DNA of 56,458 nt from an uncultured Oscillospiraceae bacterium (GTDB lineage: Bacteria; Bacillota; Clostridia; Oscillospirales; Oscillospiraceae): contig CATONV010000007.1 in NCBI GenBank assembly GCA_951801655.1, positions 1-56,458 on the forward strand, written 5' to 3'. Position numbers and translations under genes: made by a program. This document shows positions 42,438-51,418 of the stretch, piece by piece; position 1 is the stretch's first letter, and each line of letters starts with the position of its first letter. Under the pieces are notes generated by a model. It did no database searches and was not told the DNA's origin. It worked only from the letters and a program-made list of their open reading frames with translations.

Positions 42438-44288
42438 TCACTTCGGCACCGCCACAATCACCCGGACGCGTCCGCCGGCAGAATAGCCCAAGCTGTCATA
42501 CCAGCCGGTGAGTTGATAGTCCTCGCCGTTCACCTGGGACAGGTCGGTCAGGTAGTAGCTCCGACTTCCGGTCCCGTCCCGGAGCAGCACCTGTACATTT
42601 TCGGCAATGTTGTACTGCGTTCCGCCACCCATGGCGCTAAGACCCGACAGACTGTCCAGGCTGACTGAATTCAGCTGCCGAATACTCTTCAGGCTGCCGT
42701 TCTCATACACCAGCATAGCCCCGCCGGTCTTGACGGCGTATCTGGCCCCGCCCGCGATACTCTGCGCCTGGCCGTCCTGAATATAGGTGTAGCTGACGGA
42801 AATACTCGTTTCGCTGGAGTTGTCCTCAATCCCGCTGACGTACACATAGGGCTGGGTGTCGCCAGTGACATTCCGGAGTACCATGCGGTCGATCTTCCCG
42901 GCGGCATTCAGAGTGTAATACTGTACATCCTCGCCGGACAGGCTGGCCCCTGCCAGGCGGGAGGGGTAGACCCGTGCATAGCCTCCATTCTCATCCGTGT
43001 CCAAAATCTGCGCCCCGGCGGCAAAGTCATATCCGGCCAAGCTGGCCGCATCCCCACTCACCTTCCCCTCCAGTCTTTTTGTGGACAGCCCTCTCACCGT
43101 TGTACCGGATTGAGTGGTGGAAACAGTGACCAGCTTTCCGGCGGACAACGTCGATCCGCTGTGGTAGAAGGTGCGGATTACGCCGTCTGTGCAGACAATC
43201 TGCGTTGTCACCTGGGCAGAGGCGGTGACGGAGACGGTGGTGGACGCGGTGGAGGCGGCCTTGGTGCTGGACACTACCGCGCCATAGTAGATGGCCTCGT
43301 TTTCCAGAGAGGAGATCGCCTGGACCACCTCGCCGTTCATGCCCAGCAGCAGGGTGACCATGTCTCCCTCCTGAAAGCTGCCCTGGCTGGAAAGCCGGTG
43401 CGCAGCCTCGGAGGTGCCGAGCTGATAACTCACCCCGGCCACCGTCACAGCGGTGGGGGCCGCCTTGCTGGGGGAAAGCCCGGTGAGGGTACCGGTCACC
43501 CGGTCGTGATACACCCATACCGCAGCCATATTGGCGTTGTAGTAGTAGACGTCATACTGCTGCACCGCTGACAGCGTCGAGGAGGCCCCGTTATAGTACA
43601 CGGTTTCCGGCGTGAAGGGCAGCGACAGGGAGGAGCTCTCCGCCACATAGGGCCCCTTGGTCTCGGCGGCGACCAGTGCGGAGTAGTCCACTTGGCCGTT
43701 GGTAATGGTATAGCCCAGGGTGGTACCATATACAGTCCCGGCGCTGGTTTTGACGGTGAGAAGATTGTAAAACAGATCGACGCAGTCCTGCCGGGTCAGC
43801 TTTGTCCCCTGCTTTGCGGATACGTCGTCCAGCAGACCGATGGAAGCGGCCTTGGCCAGCTGGGCGGCGGGGTAGGCCCCCTTCAGGGTGCTGGGGTCAT
43901 AGCCCAGCACCATCAGCAGCGCGGCGCAGCCCTCCTCCAGGGTGACGGCCTGGTCGGGGCGGAAGGTGCCGTCCACATAGCCTCTCATCCAGCCCTGTTC
44001 AATGGCGATGCGGACATAGCCGCTGGCCCAGTGATCCCCTTTTAAATCTTTGAACAGGGAACTGCCATAGCCCTCCGCCGCGTCTTTGCAGGAGGAGGCG
44101 GACACCAGCATCCGGGCGAACTGAGCCCGGGTCACCTGGCCGGACAGGCTGTCGCCGCCGGTGAGAATGCCCAGGGCCTGGACCGCCTCCTGCCTGGCGC
44201 CGGAACCGGCCGCCCCCGTCCCGGTACATAGCAGGGAGAAAGTCAGACAGAGGGTGAGAGCGGTGGAGATCATGCGTTTTGTTTTCAT
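42438..44288 (-). CDS. Secreted protein with N-terminal SLH repeats
   Basis: A signal peptide (MKTKRMISTALTLCLTFSLL, ending near residue 26) is followed by three SLH repeats (about 30-185): QALGILTGGDSLSGQVTRAQ, YVRIAIEQGWMRGYVDG...VTLEEGCAALLMVLGY, and AKAASIGLLDDVSAKQGTKL. The remaining 430 residues are beta-rich, Ser/Thr/Gly/Val-rich and without recognised domain, ending at VRVIVAVPK. Such proteins coat the wall through SLH binding. The length is 616 residues. The ATG follows AGAAAGGAACATCCGCT. It lies downstream of the efflux operon, separated by a hairpin. Confidence 0.87.
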   Translation of the reverse strand: MKTKRMISTALTLCLTFSLLCTGTGAAGSGARQEAVQALGILTGGDSLSGQVTRAQFARMLVSASSCKDAAEGYGSSLFKDLKGDHWASGYVRIAIEQGWMRGYVDGTFRPDQAVTLEEGCAALLMVLGYDPSTLKGAYPAAQLAKAASIGLLDDVSAKQGTKLTRQDCVDLFYNLLTVKTSAGTVYGTTLGYTITNGQVDYSALVAAETKGPYVAESSSLSLPFTPETVYYNGASSTLSAVQQYDVYYYNANMAAVWVYHDRVTGTLTGLSPSKAAPTAVTVAGVSYQLGTSEAAHRLSSQGSFQEGDMVTLLLGMNGEVVQAISSLENEAIYYGAVVSSTKAASTASTTVSVTASAQVTTQIVCTDGVIRTFYHSGSTLSAGKLVTVSTTQSGTTVRGLSTKRLEGKVSGDAASLAGYDFAAGAQILDTDENGGYARVYPSRLAGASLSGEDVQYYTLNAAGKIDRMVLRNVTGDTQPYVYVSGIEDNSSETSISVSYTYIQDGQAQSIAGGARYAVKTGGAMLVYENGSLKSIRQLNSVSLDSLSGLSAMGGGTQYNIAENVQVLLRDGTGSRSYYLTDLSQVNGEDYQLTGWYDSLGYSAGGRVRVIVAVPK

Positions 44289-44313
44289 AGCGGATGTTCC
44301 TTTCTGGTTATAT

Positions 44314-44340
44314 AGCCCCCCTTGCCAAAGGGGGGCTTTT
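44314..44340. terminator. Hairpin between the efflux operon and the SLH gene
   Basis: AGCCCCCC and GGGGGGCT enclose TTGCCAAA. The U-rich tail (TTTTATTA) is on the plus strand; on the minus strand the tail is only TATATAACC. It resembles part of the 5495-5756 element and may terminate the efflux transcript weakly. Confidence 0.5.
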
Positions 44341-44347
44341 ATTATGT

Positions 44348-45538
44348 TTAGTCGTAGTGCAGCGCGTCGATGGGGTTCAGCCGGGCCGCTTTTTTGGCGG
44401 GGAGGTAGCCGAAGAGTACCCCGATGCCCGCTGAAATTCCAAAGGCCATCACAACGGCGAAGAGAGTGGGGGCCACGGCGAGGGCCTCTCCCATCAGCCG
44501 GGCCACCACTGCGGTGGCCGCCGCCGAGAGCAGGTAGCCCAGGGCGATACCGATGAGTCCGCCCAGGGCGCTGGTGACCGCCGCCTCAATGACAAACTGC
44601 TCCATAATGGTCCGTTCCTTGGCCCCCAGAGACTTGCGCACGCCGATCTCCCGGGTGCGCTCGGTAACGGACACCAGCATGATGTTCATGATCCCGATGC
44701 CTCCCACCACCAGAGAGATGGCGGCAATCCCCGCCAGCACCCCTACCAGAATGTTAATCATTCCGGTCATGGTGTCCAGCAGCTCAGACATGGTGATGAT
44801 GGTGTAGTAGTCGTCGCTGCCGAAAAAATCGGTGAGCGCCTGTTCCAGCACAGCCTGGCTTTGTTCTATCCTCTCCTCATCCACCATGGTGACCACATAG
44901 CTGGACACCCGGCTGCCTCCCAGCCGGGCGGCGGTGGAGTAGGGCAGGTAGAGGCAGTCGTCGCTGCCCCCTTCGTTCATGGAGTCCTCCCGCTGTTCCA
45001 GAACTCCCACGATGCTCAGGGCCTGGCCCCCCACCCGCAGGGTTTGACCCACAGCCTTTCCGCCGAAATAGGCCTGATTCACATAGGCCCCTATCACGCA
45101 CACCTTGGCCCGGGAGGCCACATCGCTGTACTGAAGGCCCCGCCCTTGAGCGATGGCGTAGCCGTAGATGTCATTATAGTCCTCACTCACCCCGGAGACG
45201 GAGGCAGAGGCAGTTTCAGACCCGATCTTGACTCCGCCCATCATAGAGACCGTTGGTGAACACAGCTCCAGTTCCTGGGGGTGGGCCTCCACAATCTCAT
45301 ACATATCCTCCACCTCCATGGTCCGGGTGGCTCCCCGGGACTGGACGGTGACCGTAAGGGTATTGGTGCCCATGCTGGAGAAGCTGTCGGCGATGTAGTT
45401 CTCCAGCCCGTTGCCCAGGCCCACGATGACGATTACTGCCGCCACGCCGATGATAATGCCCAGCATGGTAAGCAGGGTGCGGACCTTGCTGGAGGCGATA
45501 TTCTTCAGGGCCAGAGAGAAGGATTCGGTAATTCTCAA
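44348..45538 (-). CDS. ABC transporter permease, MacB/FtsX type
   Basis: An N-terminal membrane helix (residues about 15-40; TLLTMLGIIIGVAAVIVIVGLG) precedes a large extracytoplasmic MacB_PCD domain (about 45-245) and three C-terminal helices (about 265-390) with VVGGIGIMNIMLVSVTERTREIGVRKSLGA. This four-helix topology is that of mechanotransmission ABC proteins. The length is 396 residues. It starts at a TTG that overlaps the ATPase stop (TTGA). It completes an adaptor-ATPase-permease operon similar to MacA-MacB, here as separate ATPase and permease polypeptides. Confidence 0.92.
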   Translation of the reverse strand: MRITESFSLALKNIASSKVRTLLTMLGIIIGVAAVIVIVGLGNGLENYIADSFSSMGTNTLTVTVQSRGATRTMEVEDMYEIVEAHPQELELCSPTVSMMGGVKIGSETASASVSGVSEDYNDIYGYAIAQGRGLQYSDVASRAKVCVIGAYVNQAYFGGKAVGQTLRVGGQALSIVGVLEQREDSMNEGGSDDCLYLPYSTAARLGGSRVSSYVVTMVDEERIEQSQAVLEQALTDFFGSDDYYTIITMSELLDTMTGMINILVGVLAGIAAISLVVGGIGIMNIMLVSVTERTREIGVRKSLGAKERTIMEQFVIEAAVTSALGGLIGIALGYLLSAAATAVVARLMGEALAVAPTLFAVVMAFGISAGIGVLFGYLPAKKAARLNPIDALHYD

Positions 45539-46278
45539 GTATGTTCCCTCCCTCTCATATCTGCGGCCCTGGGGGTGACCACCGCCTCCGGGGCGTCGGC
45601 GGGGCCGTCGTACACCACATGACCGTCCTCCAGGCGGATGATCCGCTGGGCCTGGACCGCGATGGAATTATCGTGGGTGATGAGGACCACCGTGTGGCCG
45701 GAGCTGTGGAGGTCCTGAAGCATGGAGAGAACCTCCCGGCCGGTGCGGGAGTCCAGGGCGCCCGTGGGCTCGTCGGCCAGGATCACCGCCGGCTTTCCCA
45801 CCAGGGCCCGGGCAATGGACACCCGCTGCTGCTGGCCCCCGGACAGCTCCATGGGCTTGTGGCGCAGCTTGTCTCCAAGCCCCACCTGCTCCAGGGCGGC
45901 CAGGGCCCGTTCCCGCCTCTCTCCCCGGGGGACGCCGGCGTACATCAGAGGTATTTCCACGTTTTCCAGCAGGTTCAGCTTGGGCAGCAGGTTGTACTGC
46001 TGAAAGATGAAGCCCAGCATCTCGTTGCGCACCTCCGCCAGCTGGTTTTTGTTCATCTGTCCCACGTCCTGGCCGCTGAGGAAATAGGTCCCCTCCGAGG
46101 GCACATCCAGACAGCCGATGATGTTCATACAGGTGGACTTGCCCGATCCGGAGGAACCCACAATGGCGGTGAACTCCCCTCTCTCAATCTCAAAGGAGAT
46201 GTGATCGGCGGCCACCACGGTGCTGTCCCCCATGTGGTAGTACTTGCACACGTCCTGAAAGGTAACGAGCGCCGCCAT
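45535..46278 (-). CDS. ABC transporter ATPase, MacB/LolD type
   Basis: The Walker A is GSSGSGKST (residues about 37-45), the signature is LSGGQQQR, Walker B is [12 protein letters not shown], and the H-loop is ITHD. The length of 247 residues fits. The ATG begins one base after the adaptor stop. It energises the MacB-type permease encoded next. The substrate is unknown; MacAB-like pairs in Firmicutes export peptides, antibiotics or lipids. Confidence 0.94.
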   Translation of the reverse strand: MAALVTFQDVCKYYHMGDSTVVAADHISFEIERGEFTAIVGSSGSGKSTCMNIIGCLDVPSEGTYFLSGQDVGQMNKNQLAEVRNEMLGFIFQQYNLLPKLNLLENVEIPLMYAGVPRGERRERALAALEQVGLGDKLRHKPMELSGGQQQRVSIARALVGKPAVILADEPTGALDSRTGREVLSMLQDLHSSGHTVVLITHDNSIAVQAQRIIRLEDGHVVYDGPADAPEAVVTPRAADMRGREHT

Positions 46279-46279
46279 A

Positions 46280-47971
46280 TCAGAACCCTCCTCGTCCGCC
46301 GCCGGGACCGCCGCCCGCGGGCATGCCGCCGCCCGAAGGCATTCCTCCGCCCATGCCGCCGGGCATCATCACCATCCCAAAGCCGCCCGAGGAGGTGGTG
46401 GGAATGTAGGCCACCGTGTCCCCCTCCTGAAGGCCGGAGACAATCTCGATGTAGCTGCCGTCGCTGGCGCCGGTCTCCACAGGGACGGAGCAGTACGCCC
46501 CGCCCTCCATGGCAGTGCCGTTGGCGGCGCTGGGGGAATCGGCGGTAACCAGAACGGTATTTCCCCGATTCAGCGCCCCGGCGGGGATGGCCAGCACATC
46601 GCTGGCGCTTTCCAGGGTGATGGCGGCGTCCACGTTCATGCCGGGGAGGAGTCCCTGCGTCTCGTCAATGCGCACGGTGACCGGATAGGTCGTCGTCCCG
46701 CCGGAAGAGGCGCCTGCCACACTCACCTTGGTGACTACGCCGGTGTAAGTCTTTCCCTCCACCGCGTCGGCGGTGATACTCACCGCCTGACCCACGGCGA
46801 TGTCGGAGATGTCCAGCTCGTCCACGCTGAGGGTCATGGTGAGGTAGCTCAAATCGTAGATGGAGCACAGCACCTTGCCCGCCTCGCTGGTCTCGCCGGC
46901 CTTGTAGTTCTTGTCGATCACCGTTCCCCGTATGGGAGAGGTGATGGTGTAGTTGTCCAGCTGGTCCTGCCGGCTCTCCAGCGACAGCTCCGCGTTGCGC
47001 AGGGAGTCAGCGGCGCTCTGGACGTTGTCCTCCACACTGTCGCTGGTCAGGGTGAGAATCACGCCCCCTTTGTCTACCCAGCTCCCCTCCTGCGTCTGGA
47101 TAGAGGCCACCTGGCCGGAGACCTCCGCCGTAATGTTCTCCTCCGCCGCATATGTAAAGGCGGCGCTGCCGGCGCTGGCGCAGCCGTCCACCGTTGCTGA
47201 TCCGGTCTGATCCGCAGACAGTGCGCCGGGGTTGGCCACCTCTGCCGTCACATAGCGGACGATCATATTCCCCTCCAGCACGGTGTCCGCCCGGTCCACC
47301 TTGGACACGGTCCCCTCCAGCGTCTCAAAGGTACTCTCCAAGGTAACCAAGGCGCTCTGGCCCACATAGAAGCCCGCCGCCTCGTCGGAGAGGAAGGGGA
47401 CCTTCAGGGTCATGACGTCCGAGTTGCGCAGGGTGGCCACACTCTGGCCGGCGGACACCTTGTCCCCCGCCTCCACCTCCAGGGAGAGGACCCGTCCCGC
47501 CTTGGGAGAGGTAACCGACAGCTTCTCCAGGTCCTTCAGTCGGCTGTCGTAGCTGCGTCTGGCCTGATCCAAAGAAATCTGCGCCTGCTCCAGGGTGCTG
47601 GACAGGTCGGAGGTATCAACGGTGTACAGCACCGTCCCCTCCTCTACCTGGTCCCCTTCCTCAAAGTCGGCGGTAAGGATGTTCCCCTCCACCAGCGAGG
47701 TGACCGAGTAGGAATTGGCCGCCTCCAGCGAGCCGCTGCCGGTAATCTGTGCGGTGATATCCCGCCGTTCCAGCTTGGCGGTGGTGTAGGTCAGGTCGGC
47801 GGCGGCGGGCTTTCCTCCCCCGGACAGCCGCAGGGCAAACACGCCAATCAGTACGCAGGCCACCACAGGGATGATTACCCGCCTGCGCAGCAGTTTTTGG
47901 GCCAGCGTTCCGAATTTTTTGCTGGTTTTCTCCTGCTGCGCGGTGTCCCGTTTCATGACAGGAAGTATCAT
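46280..47971 (-). CDS. Periplasmic-adaptor-like (MacA/HlyD family) efflux protein
   Basis: A membrane anchor (residues about 30-48; VIIPVVACVLIGVFAL) precedes a biotinyl-lipoyl-like domain, an alpha-helical hairpin (SSTLEQAQISLDQARRSYDS), a second lipoyl-like/hairpin copy in the middle (ITAEVSGQVASIQTQEG, AADSLRNAELSLESRQDQLD), and beta-barrel and membrane-proximal domains. The tail is Gly/Met/Pro-rich (GGMGGGMPSGGGMPAGGG). The second hairpin makes the protein long at 563 residues. I start at the ATG at 47971 (after GAAAGGACGATTTCAGCT); the next ATG five codons in is possible. It is the first gene of the efflux operon. Confidence 0.88.
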   Translation of the reverse strand: MILPVMKRDTAQQEKTSKKFGTLAQKLLRRRVIIPVVACVLIGVFALRLSGGGKPAAADLTYTTAKLERRDITAQITGSGSLEAANSYSVTSLVEGNILTADFEEGDQVEEGTVLYTVDTSDLSSTLEQAQISLDQARRSYDSRLKDLEKLSVTSPKAGRVLSLEVEAGDKVSAGQSVATLRNSDVMTLKVPFLSDEAAGFYVGQSALVTLESTFETLEGTVSKVDRADTVLEGNMIVRYVTAEVANPGALSADQTGSATVDGCASAGSAAFTYAAEENITAEVSGQVASIQTQEGSWVDKGGVILTLTSDSVEDNVQSAADSLRNAELSLESRQDQLDNYTITSPIRGTVIDKNYKAGETSEAGKVLCSIYDLSYLTMTLSVDELDISDIAVGQAVSITADAVEGKTYTGVVTKVSVAGASSGGTTTYPVTVRIDETQGLLPGMNVDAAITLESASDVLAIPAGALNRGNTVLVTADSPSAANGTAMEGGAYCSVPVETGASDGSYIEIVSGLQEGDTVAYIPTTSSGGFGMVMMPGGMGGGMPSGGGMPAGGGPGGGRGGF

Positions 47972-48070
47972 AGCTGAAATCGTCCTTTCTGTTTTAAGCT
48001 GTTCCCAGCTTATCAGGAAAATTTGAACAGCCGGAGGAGGAAATCGAAACAAAAGCTAAACAGGATGAAA

Positions 48071-48113
48071 ACAAAAAACAACGCCGCCCCACCCCCAATG
48101 GGTGGAGCGGCGG
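48071..48113 (-). terminator. Intrinsic terminator near the end of the two-component operon
   Basis: On the minus strand CCGCCGCTCCACCC pairs with GGTGGGGCGGCG, followed by TTGTTTTTTGTTTTC. It separates the response regulator from the efflux operon, so efflux genes need their own promoter. Confidence 0.85.
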
Positions 48114-48126
48114 ATTTTATCAAGGG

Positions 48127-48240
48127 TGCAGGGCGCGACGCCGGAGAGATTTGCACCTCCGGTAAGGCGGGCGCCATCCCGCCCCGCCGTTTTGCGGGGC
48201 ATTTTGAGGGGAGGGGGCGGCGCAGAGGTCGCCCCCTGCA
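48127..48240. repeat. Composite palindromic intergenic repeat (types A and B)
   Basis: The left part TGCAGGGCGCGACGCC is type B-like and the right part GAGGGGGCGGCGCAG...GTCGCCCCCTGCA type A-like, with GGAGAGATTTGCACCTCC between. It starts about six bases after the response regulator TGA. Confidence 0.65.
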
Positions 48241-48246
48241 CGCGGC

Positions 48247-48939
48247 TCACGGCCTGTTAAGCCGGTAGCCCGCCCCCCAGATGGTCTCGATGAGTCTGGG
48301 ATGGGCGGGGTCGTCCTCCACCTTATCCCGGATGCGGCCTATATGGACGGTGACAGTGGCGCTGTCCCCCACATACTCGTAGCCCCAGATAATCTCAAAC
48401 AGCTTCTCCTTGGAGAAGACTGTGTTGGGGTGTTCCGCCAGGTATTTCAGCAGCGCGAACTCCCGGTTGGGCATTTTGATCTCCTGACCGCCCTTTATCA
48501 CCTTCCAGCTCCGGGGCAAAATCTGGATACTACCCAGATCAATGACCTCCGCTTCCGCCTGCCCTCCCCCGGTGAGGCGGGCGTATCTGCTGAGATGGGC
48601 CTTTACCCGGGCTACCAGCTCCGCCGGATCAAAGGGCTTTGGTATGTAGTCGTCCGCCCCCAGGCCCAGGCCGCGGATCTTGTCCACCGACTCGCTGCGG
48701 GCGGTGACCATAAGGATGGGCACATCGATTCGGTCCCGAATCAGCCGGCATACATCGTAGCCATTGCACCCCGGGAGCATCAGGTCCAGCAAAATCAGGT
48801 CGTAGCTCCCGTTCAGCGCCTCGGTCGCGGCCTGCTGGCCGTTGTCCGCAACGCAGATCTCATAGCCCTCAATCTCCAGGTAGTCCCTCTCCAGCATGGC
48901 GATTTCCGAGTCGTCCTCCGCAATCAAAATCTTAGCCAT
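48247..48939 (-). CDS. Response regulator, OmpR/PhoB family
   Basis: The receiver domain (residues about 1-115) has the acidic pair (AEDD), the phosphoacceptor aspartate in LILLDLMLPG, and the switch residues TAR and KPF. The winged-helix output domain (about 130-230) has MPNREFALLKYLAEHPNTVFS and VTVHIGRIRDKVE. The ATG at 48939 (after GAGGAGGAGACTC) gives 230 residues and overlaps the histidine kinase gene by eight bases. The kinase gene comes first in the operon. The likely targets are near genes such as the efflux operon, by context only. Confidence 0.94.
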   Translation of the reverse strand: MAKILIAEDDSEIAMLERDYLEIEGYEICVADNGQQAATEALNGSYDLILLDLMLPGCNGYDVCRLIRDRIDVPILMVTARSESVDKIRGLGLGADDYIPKPFDPAELVARVKAHLSRYARLTGGGQAEAEVIDLGSIQILPRSWKVIKGGQEIKMPNREFALLKYLAEHPNTVFSKEKLFEIIWGYEYVGDSATVTVHIGRIRDKVEDDPAHPRLIETIWGAGYRLNRP

Positions 48940-50161
48940 GAGTCTCCTCCTCTCCGGGAAGTAAAATGGTAAAAGCCAATCCCCCATCGTTTTTCGCCTG
49001 AATGGTCCCTCCGTGGGCCTCTATGATGTACCTGACGATATACAGTCCCAGGCCGCTCCCCTCTCCATTTTTGGAGCCTCGGGCCTGATCCGCCCGCCAA
49101 AACTGCTCAAAGAGATGGGGCAGCGCCTCCTCCGGAACACCCTGGCCGTTGTCAGCAAAGCGGATCTGTTCCCACTCCCCTCGCCTCTCCACCGACACAG
49201 AGATGATCAGTGCCCCGTCTCCGGCGTAGCGCAGGGCGTTGTCCTTCAGGTTGTTCAACACTCGATAGAACTGCTCCGGGTCGATGGATACAGGGTGAGG
49301 GCCGGGGGAAACTGCCAGCTGAATTTTCCCGCCCGTCTGCTCCAGCTCCGGGCCCGCCTCCGACACGAACCTGGCCGCGAAGTCCCCCAGGTCGGATTCT
49401 TCCCGGAACAGGGGAAGGTTTCCCGTCTCCAGCCGGGAGAAGTAAAACAGCCGCTGGAGAAGGACCTCCATATCGCAGGCCTTGCGGTAGGCCACGTCCA
49501 GATACTGCCGCTGCCGCTCCGGGGTCTGGGCTACCCCGTCCCGCAGACCCTTGATATACCCCTTCACGCTGGTGAGGGGGGTGCGCAGGTCGTGAGAGAT
49601 ACCGGCCACCAGATCGGTGCGAGAGCGTTCATAGGCAGCGTTTTTCTTCTGCTCGTCCAATAAATGCTCCTGCATCCGGTTGAAGGCGGCGCACACCGGA
49701 GAAAACTCGTCCCGGCCCCGATACTCAATGGCCTGGGTAAAGTCCCCCTCCTCCACCCGCCCGGCAGCCTGGATCAGAGCATCCACCGGCTGGAGCAGTT
49801 TTCTCAGCTGATATCGGGTAAACAGCAGATTGAGCAGTACAATCACCACAATGGCCGCCCCGCCGCTGAGCAGAAGAGAGAGCATCATAGCCTCCATCTG
49901 GGGGCGGCGGCGGCCCTCCTCCCAGGGGCGGGGCCGAGCGACCGTACCTACCATCTCCAGTCCGCCTTCGCCCCGCTGCAGCCAGAGTGTGCCCTCCTCC
50001 GGGCGACCGTCCGGCGGCAGTTCCCGGAACATCTCCTCCGCCTGCCGCTGGTAGTACCGACCGATGGCGTGGGTGGCCGCCCCGTTCACCGCCAGCATGG
50101 CCACCAGCGCCACCAGCACCGACACAGTGTTGTAAAAAAAGAGGTGCCGTCTGATCCTCAT
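48932..50161 (-). CDS. Sensor histidine kinase (HAMP, HisKA, HATPase_c)
   Basis: Two membrane helices (residues about 8-30 and 92-113) flank a short extracytoplasmic sensor of about 60 residues. The HAMP linker follows (LQPVDALIQAAGRVEEGDF), then the HisKA domain with the phosphoacceptor His in ISHDLRTPLTSVKGYI, and the HATPase domain with N-box (NLKDNALRYA), G1 (DNGQGVP) and G2 (GSGLGLYI). The ATG at 50161 with ATCAGGAGGGAAACCTT upstream gives 409 residues. A -10 candidate TATAAT lies at 50201-50196, with no convincing -35. The signal is unknown. Confidence 0.93.
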   Translation of the reverse strand: MRIRRHLFFYNTVSVLVALVAMLAVNGAATHAIGRYYQRQAEEMFRELPPDGRPEEGTLWLQRGEGGLEMVGTVARPRPWEEGRRRPQMEAMMLSLLLSGGAAIVVIVLLNLLFTRYQLRKLLQPVDALIQAAGRVEEGDFTQAIEYRGRDEFSPVCAAFNRMQEHLLDEQKKNAAYERSRTDLVAGISHDLRTPLTSVKGYIKGLRDGVAQTPERQRQYLDVAYRKACDMEVLLQRLFYFSRLETGNLPLFREESDLGDFAARFVSEAGPELEQTGGKIQLAVSPGPHPVSIDPEQFYRVLNNLKDNALRYAGDGALIISVSVERRGEWEQIRFADNGQGVPEEALPHLFEQFWRADQARGSKNGEGSGLGLYIVRYIIEAHGGTIQAKNDGGLAFTILLPGEEETHG

Positions 50162-50287
50162 AAGGTTTCCCTCCTGATGATTCAAATGCACCTCTATTAT
50201 AGTCGCTAATTGTAAATAAATCAGTGTGTGATTCTAAACTTTTCAAAAATTTTCCGCAGCAGTCCTTAAACCTGCCGGCGCCGCCCG

Positions 50288-51406
50288 TCATCTCGCCAGC
50301 ACAAACAGATTGCTTTCTGCGGCAAAATTGGCAAAGGAGAACAGCACAACCACAGCGTTAATTTCATTCTCCTCCACATAACCTTTGATACTGGTCAGGT
50401 TGTCCCGGGGATCAAAGAGGTGGACCTGGGAGAACCGCTGGGTCAGAAAGGGGGTAAGGCAGTCGGAGTAGGAGTCCCGAATGACAAGCACCCTGGGGCC
50501 TGTTCTCCCTTCCGTCTCCACCACGCACAGGGGCTGACGCCCCCCCAGAAAGTAGGAGTACTTGTCCTTCACATCCAGATAGCTGTCCACATAGAGGCTG
50601 CCCTCCTCAGAGACGCCCTTGAACCAGGAGGTCACCTTGACGCCCTCGTCCGGAACATAGGTATCAATCTGATCCGGAGGCAACCAGCGCACCCCGGAGG
50701 TGGAAAACAGCGTGCCGTTGAACTGTTCGGTAACGGTGGTTTTCCGGTAGTTGGCCAGGTCGATGGGCTCCATGCCCAGGGCCTTAAAGATGGCGTTGGC
50801 CCCGTAGAAGGCCCCCAGGCTGGTCCAGTGGTGATCGGTGCGGTAGTAGAGGTCCTCCTGGCTGTGGGGGGCCAGGGCCCCGTACACATCGATGGTGGAG
50901 GCCCCGGTGGAGAAATAGAGGCTGTCGATGATCGCCTTCTCGTCCGCGGAGGGAGCCCCCGCCGGGAGTCGGTCCTTCCAAATTTCGGCGGCGGAGGGGA
51001 TGAGTCCGAAGTATACCGGAACATCCACGTTGCCCACCAGCGAATCCAGATAACCCATGTCCTTATCCAGTTTTGACTGGTCCGGCGTGTTCACCCGGCT
51101 GATGAGGGTGTCCTGGGCGCCGAAGTAGACCCCGTTATTCTCCTTCTTGCCGGACAGCCTTTCGCTCCAGGCCTTGGCGGCCACCCAGAAGTCCCGACCC
51201 ACAATGTGGTCGGAGACGTAGTCCTCCGCGTCCTCCATGAACTTTCCACTGCCCAGCGTCTCCAGCGCCAGCTTGGGAGGCTTTTGCAGGTAGCGGTTCT
51301 CCAGAGGGGAGAAATCCTTGTCGGGCAGCAGCAGGCTGATGACCGACATGCCCCCGATGAAGGCGCAGAACAGCACTGTAAGGAACATACTGAATTTTTT
51401 TGTCAT
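50288..51406 (-). CDS. DHHW-family protein (AlgJ/AlgX-like)
   Basis: An N-terminal membrane helix (residues about 5-27) precedes an extracytoplasmic SGNH-like domain. The motif TDHHWTSLGA gives the family its name, with VIRDSYSDCL near the C-terminus serving as the Ser-containing block. AlgJ/AlgX relatives help acetylate exported polysaccharide in partnership with MBOAT proteins. The length is 372 residues. It begins 12 bases after the MBOAT stop, with GAGGAGGCGAGAGA upstream, so the two are cotranscribed. The acyl donor and polymer are not known. Confidence 0.88.
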   Translation of the reverse strand: MTKKFSMFLTVLFCAFIGGMSVISLLLPDKDFSPLENRYLQKPPKLALETLGSGKFMEDAEDYVSDHIVGRDFWVAAKAWSERLSGKKENNGVYFGAQDTLISRVNTPDQSKLDKDMGYLDSLVGNVDVPVYFGLIPSAAEIWKDRLPAGAPSADEKAIIDSLYFSTGASTIDVYGALAPHSQEDLYYRTDHHWTSLGAFYGANAIFKALGMEPIDLANYRKTTVTEQFNGTLFSTSGVRWLPPDQIDTYVPDEGVKVTSWFKGVSEEGSLYVDSYLDVKDKYSYFLGGRQPLCVVETEGRTGPRVLVIRDSYSDCLTPFLTQRFSQVHLFDPRDNLTSIKGYVEENEINAVVVLFSFANFAAESNLFVLAR

Positions 51407-51418
51407 TCTCTCGCCTCC

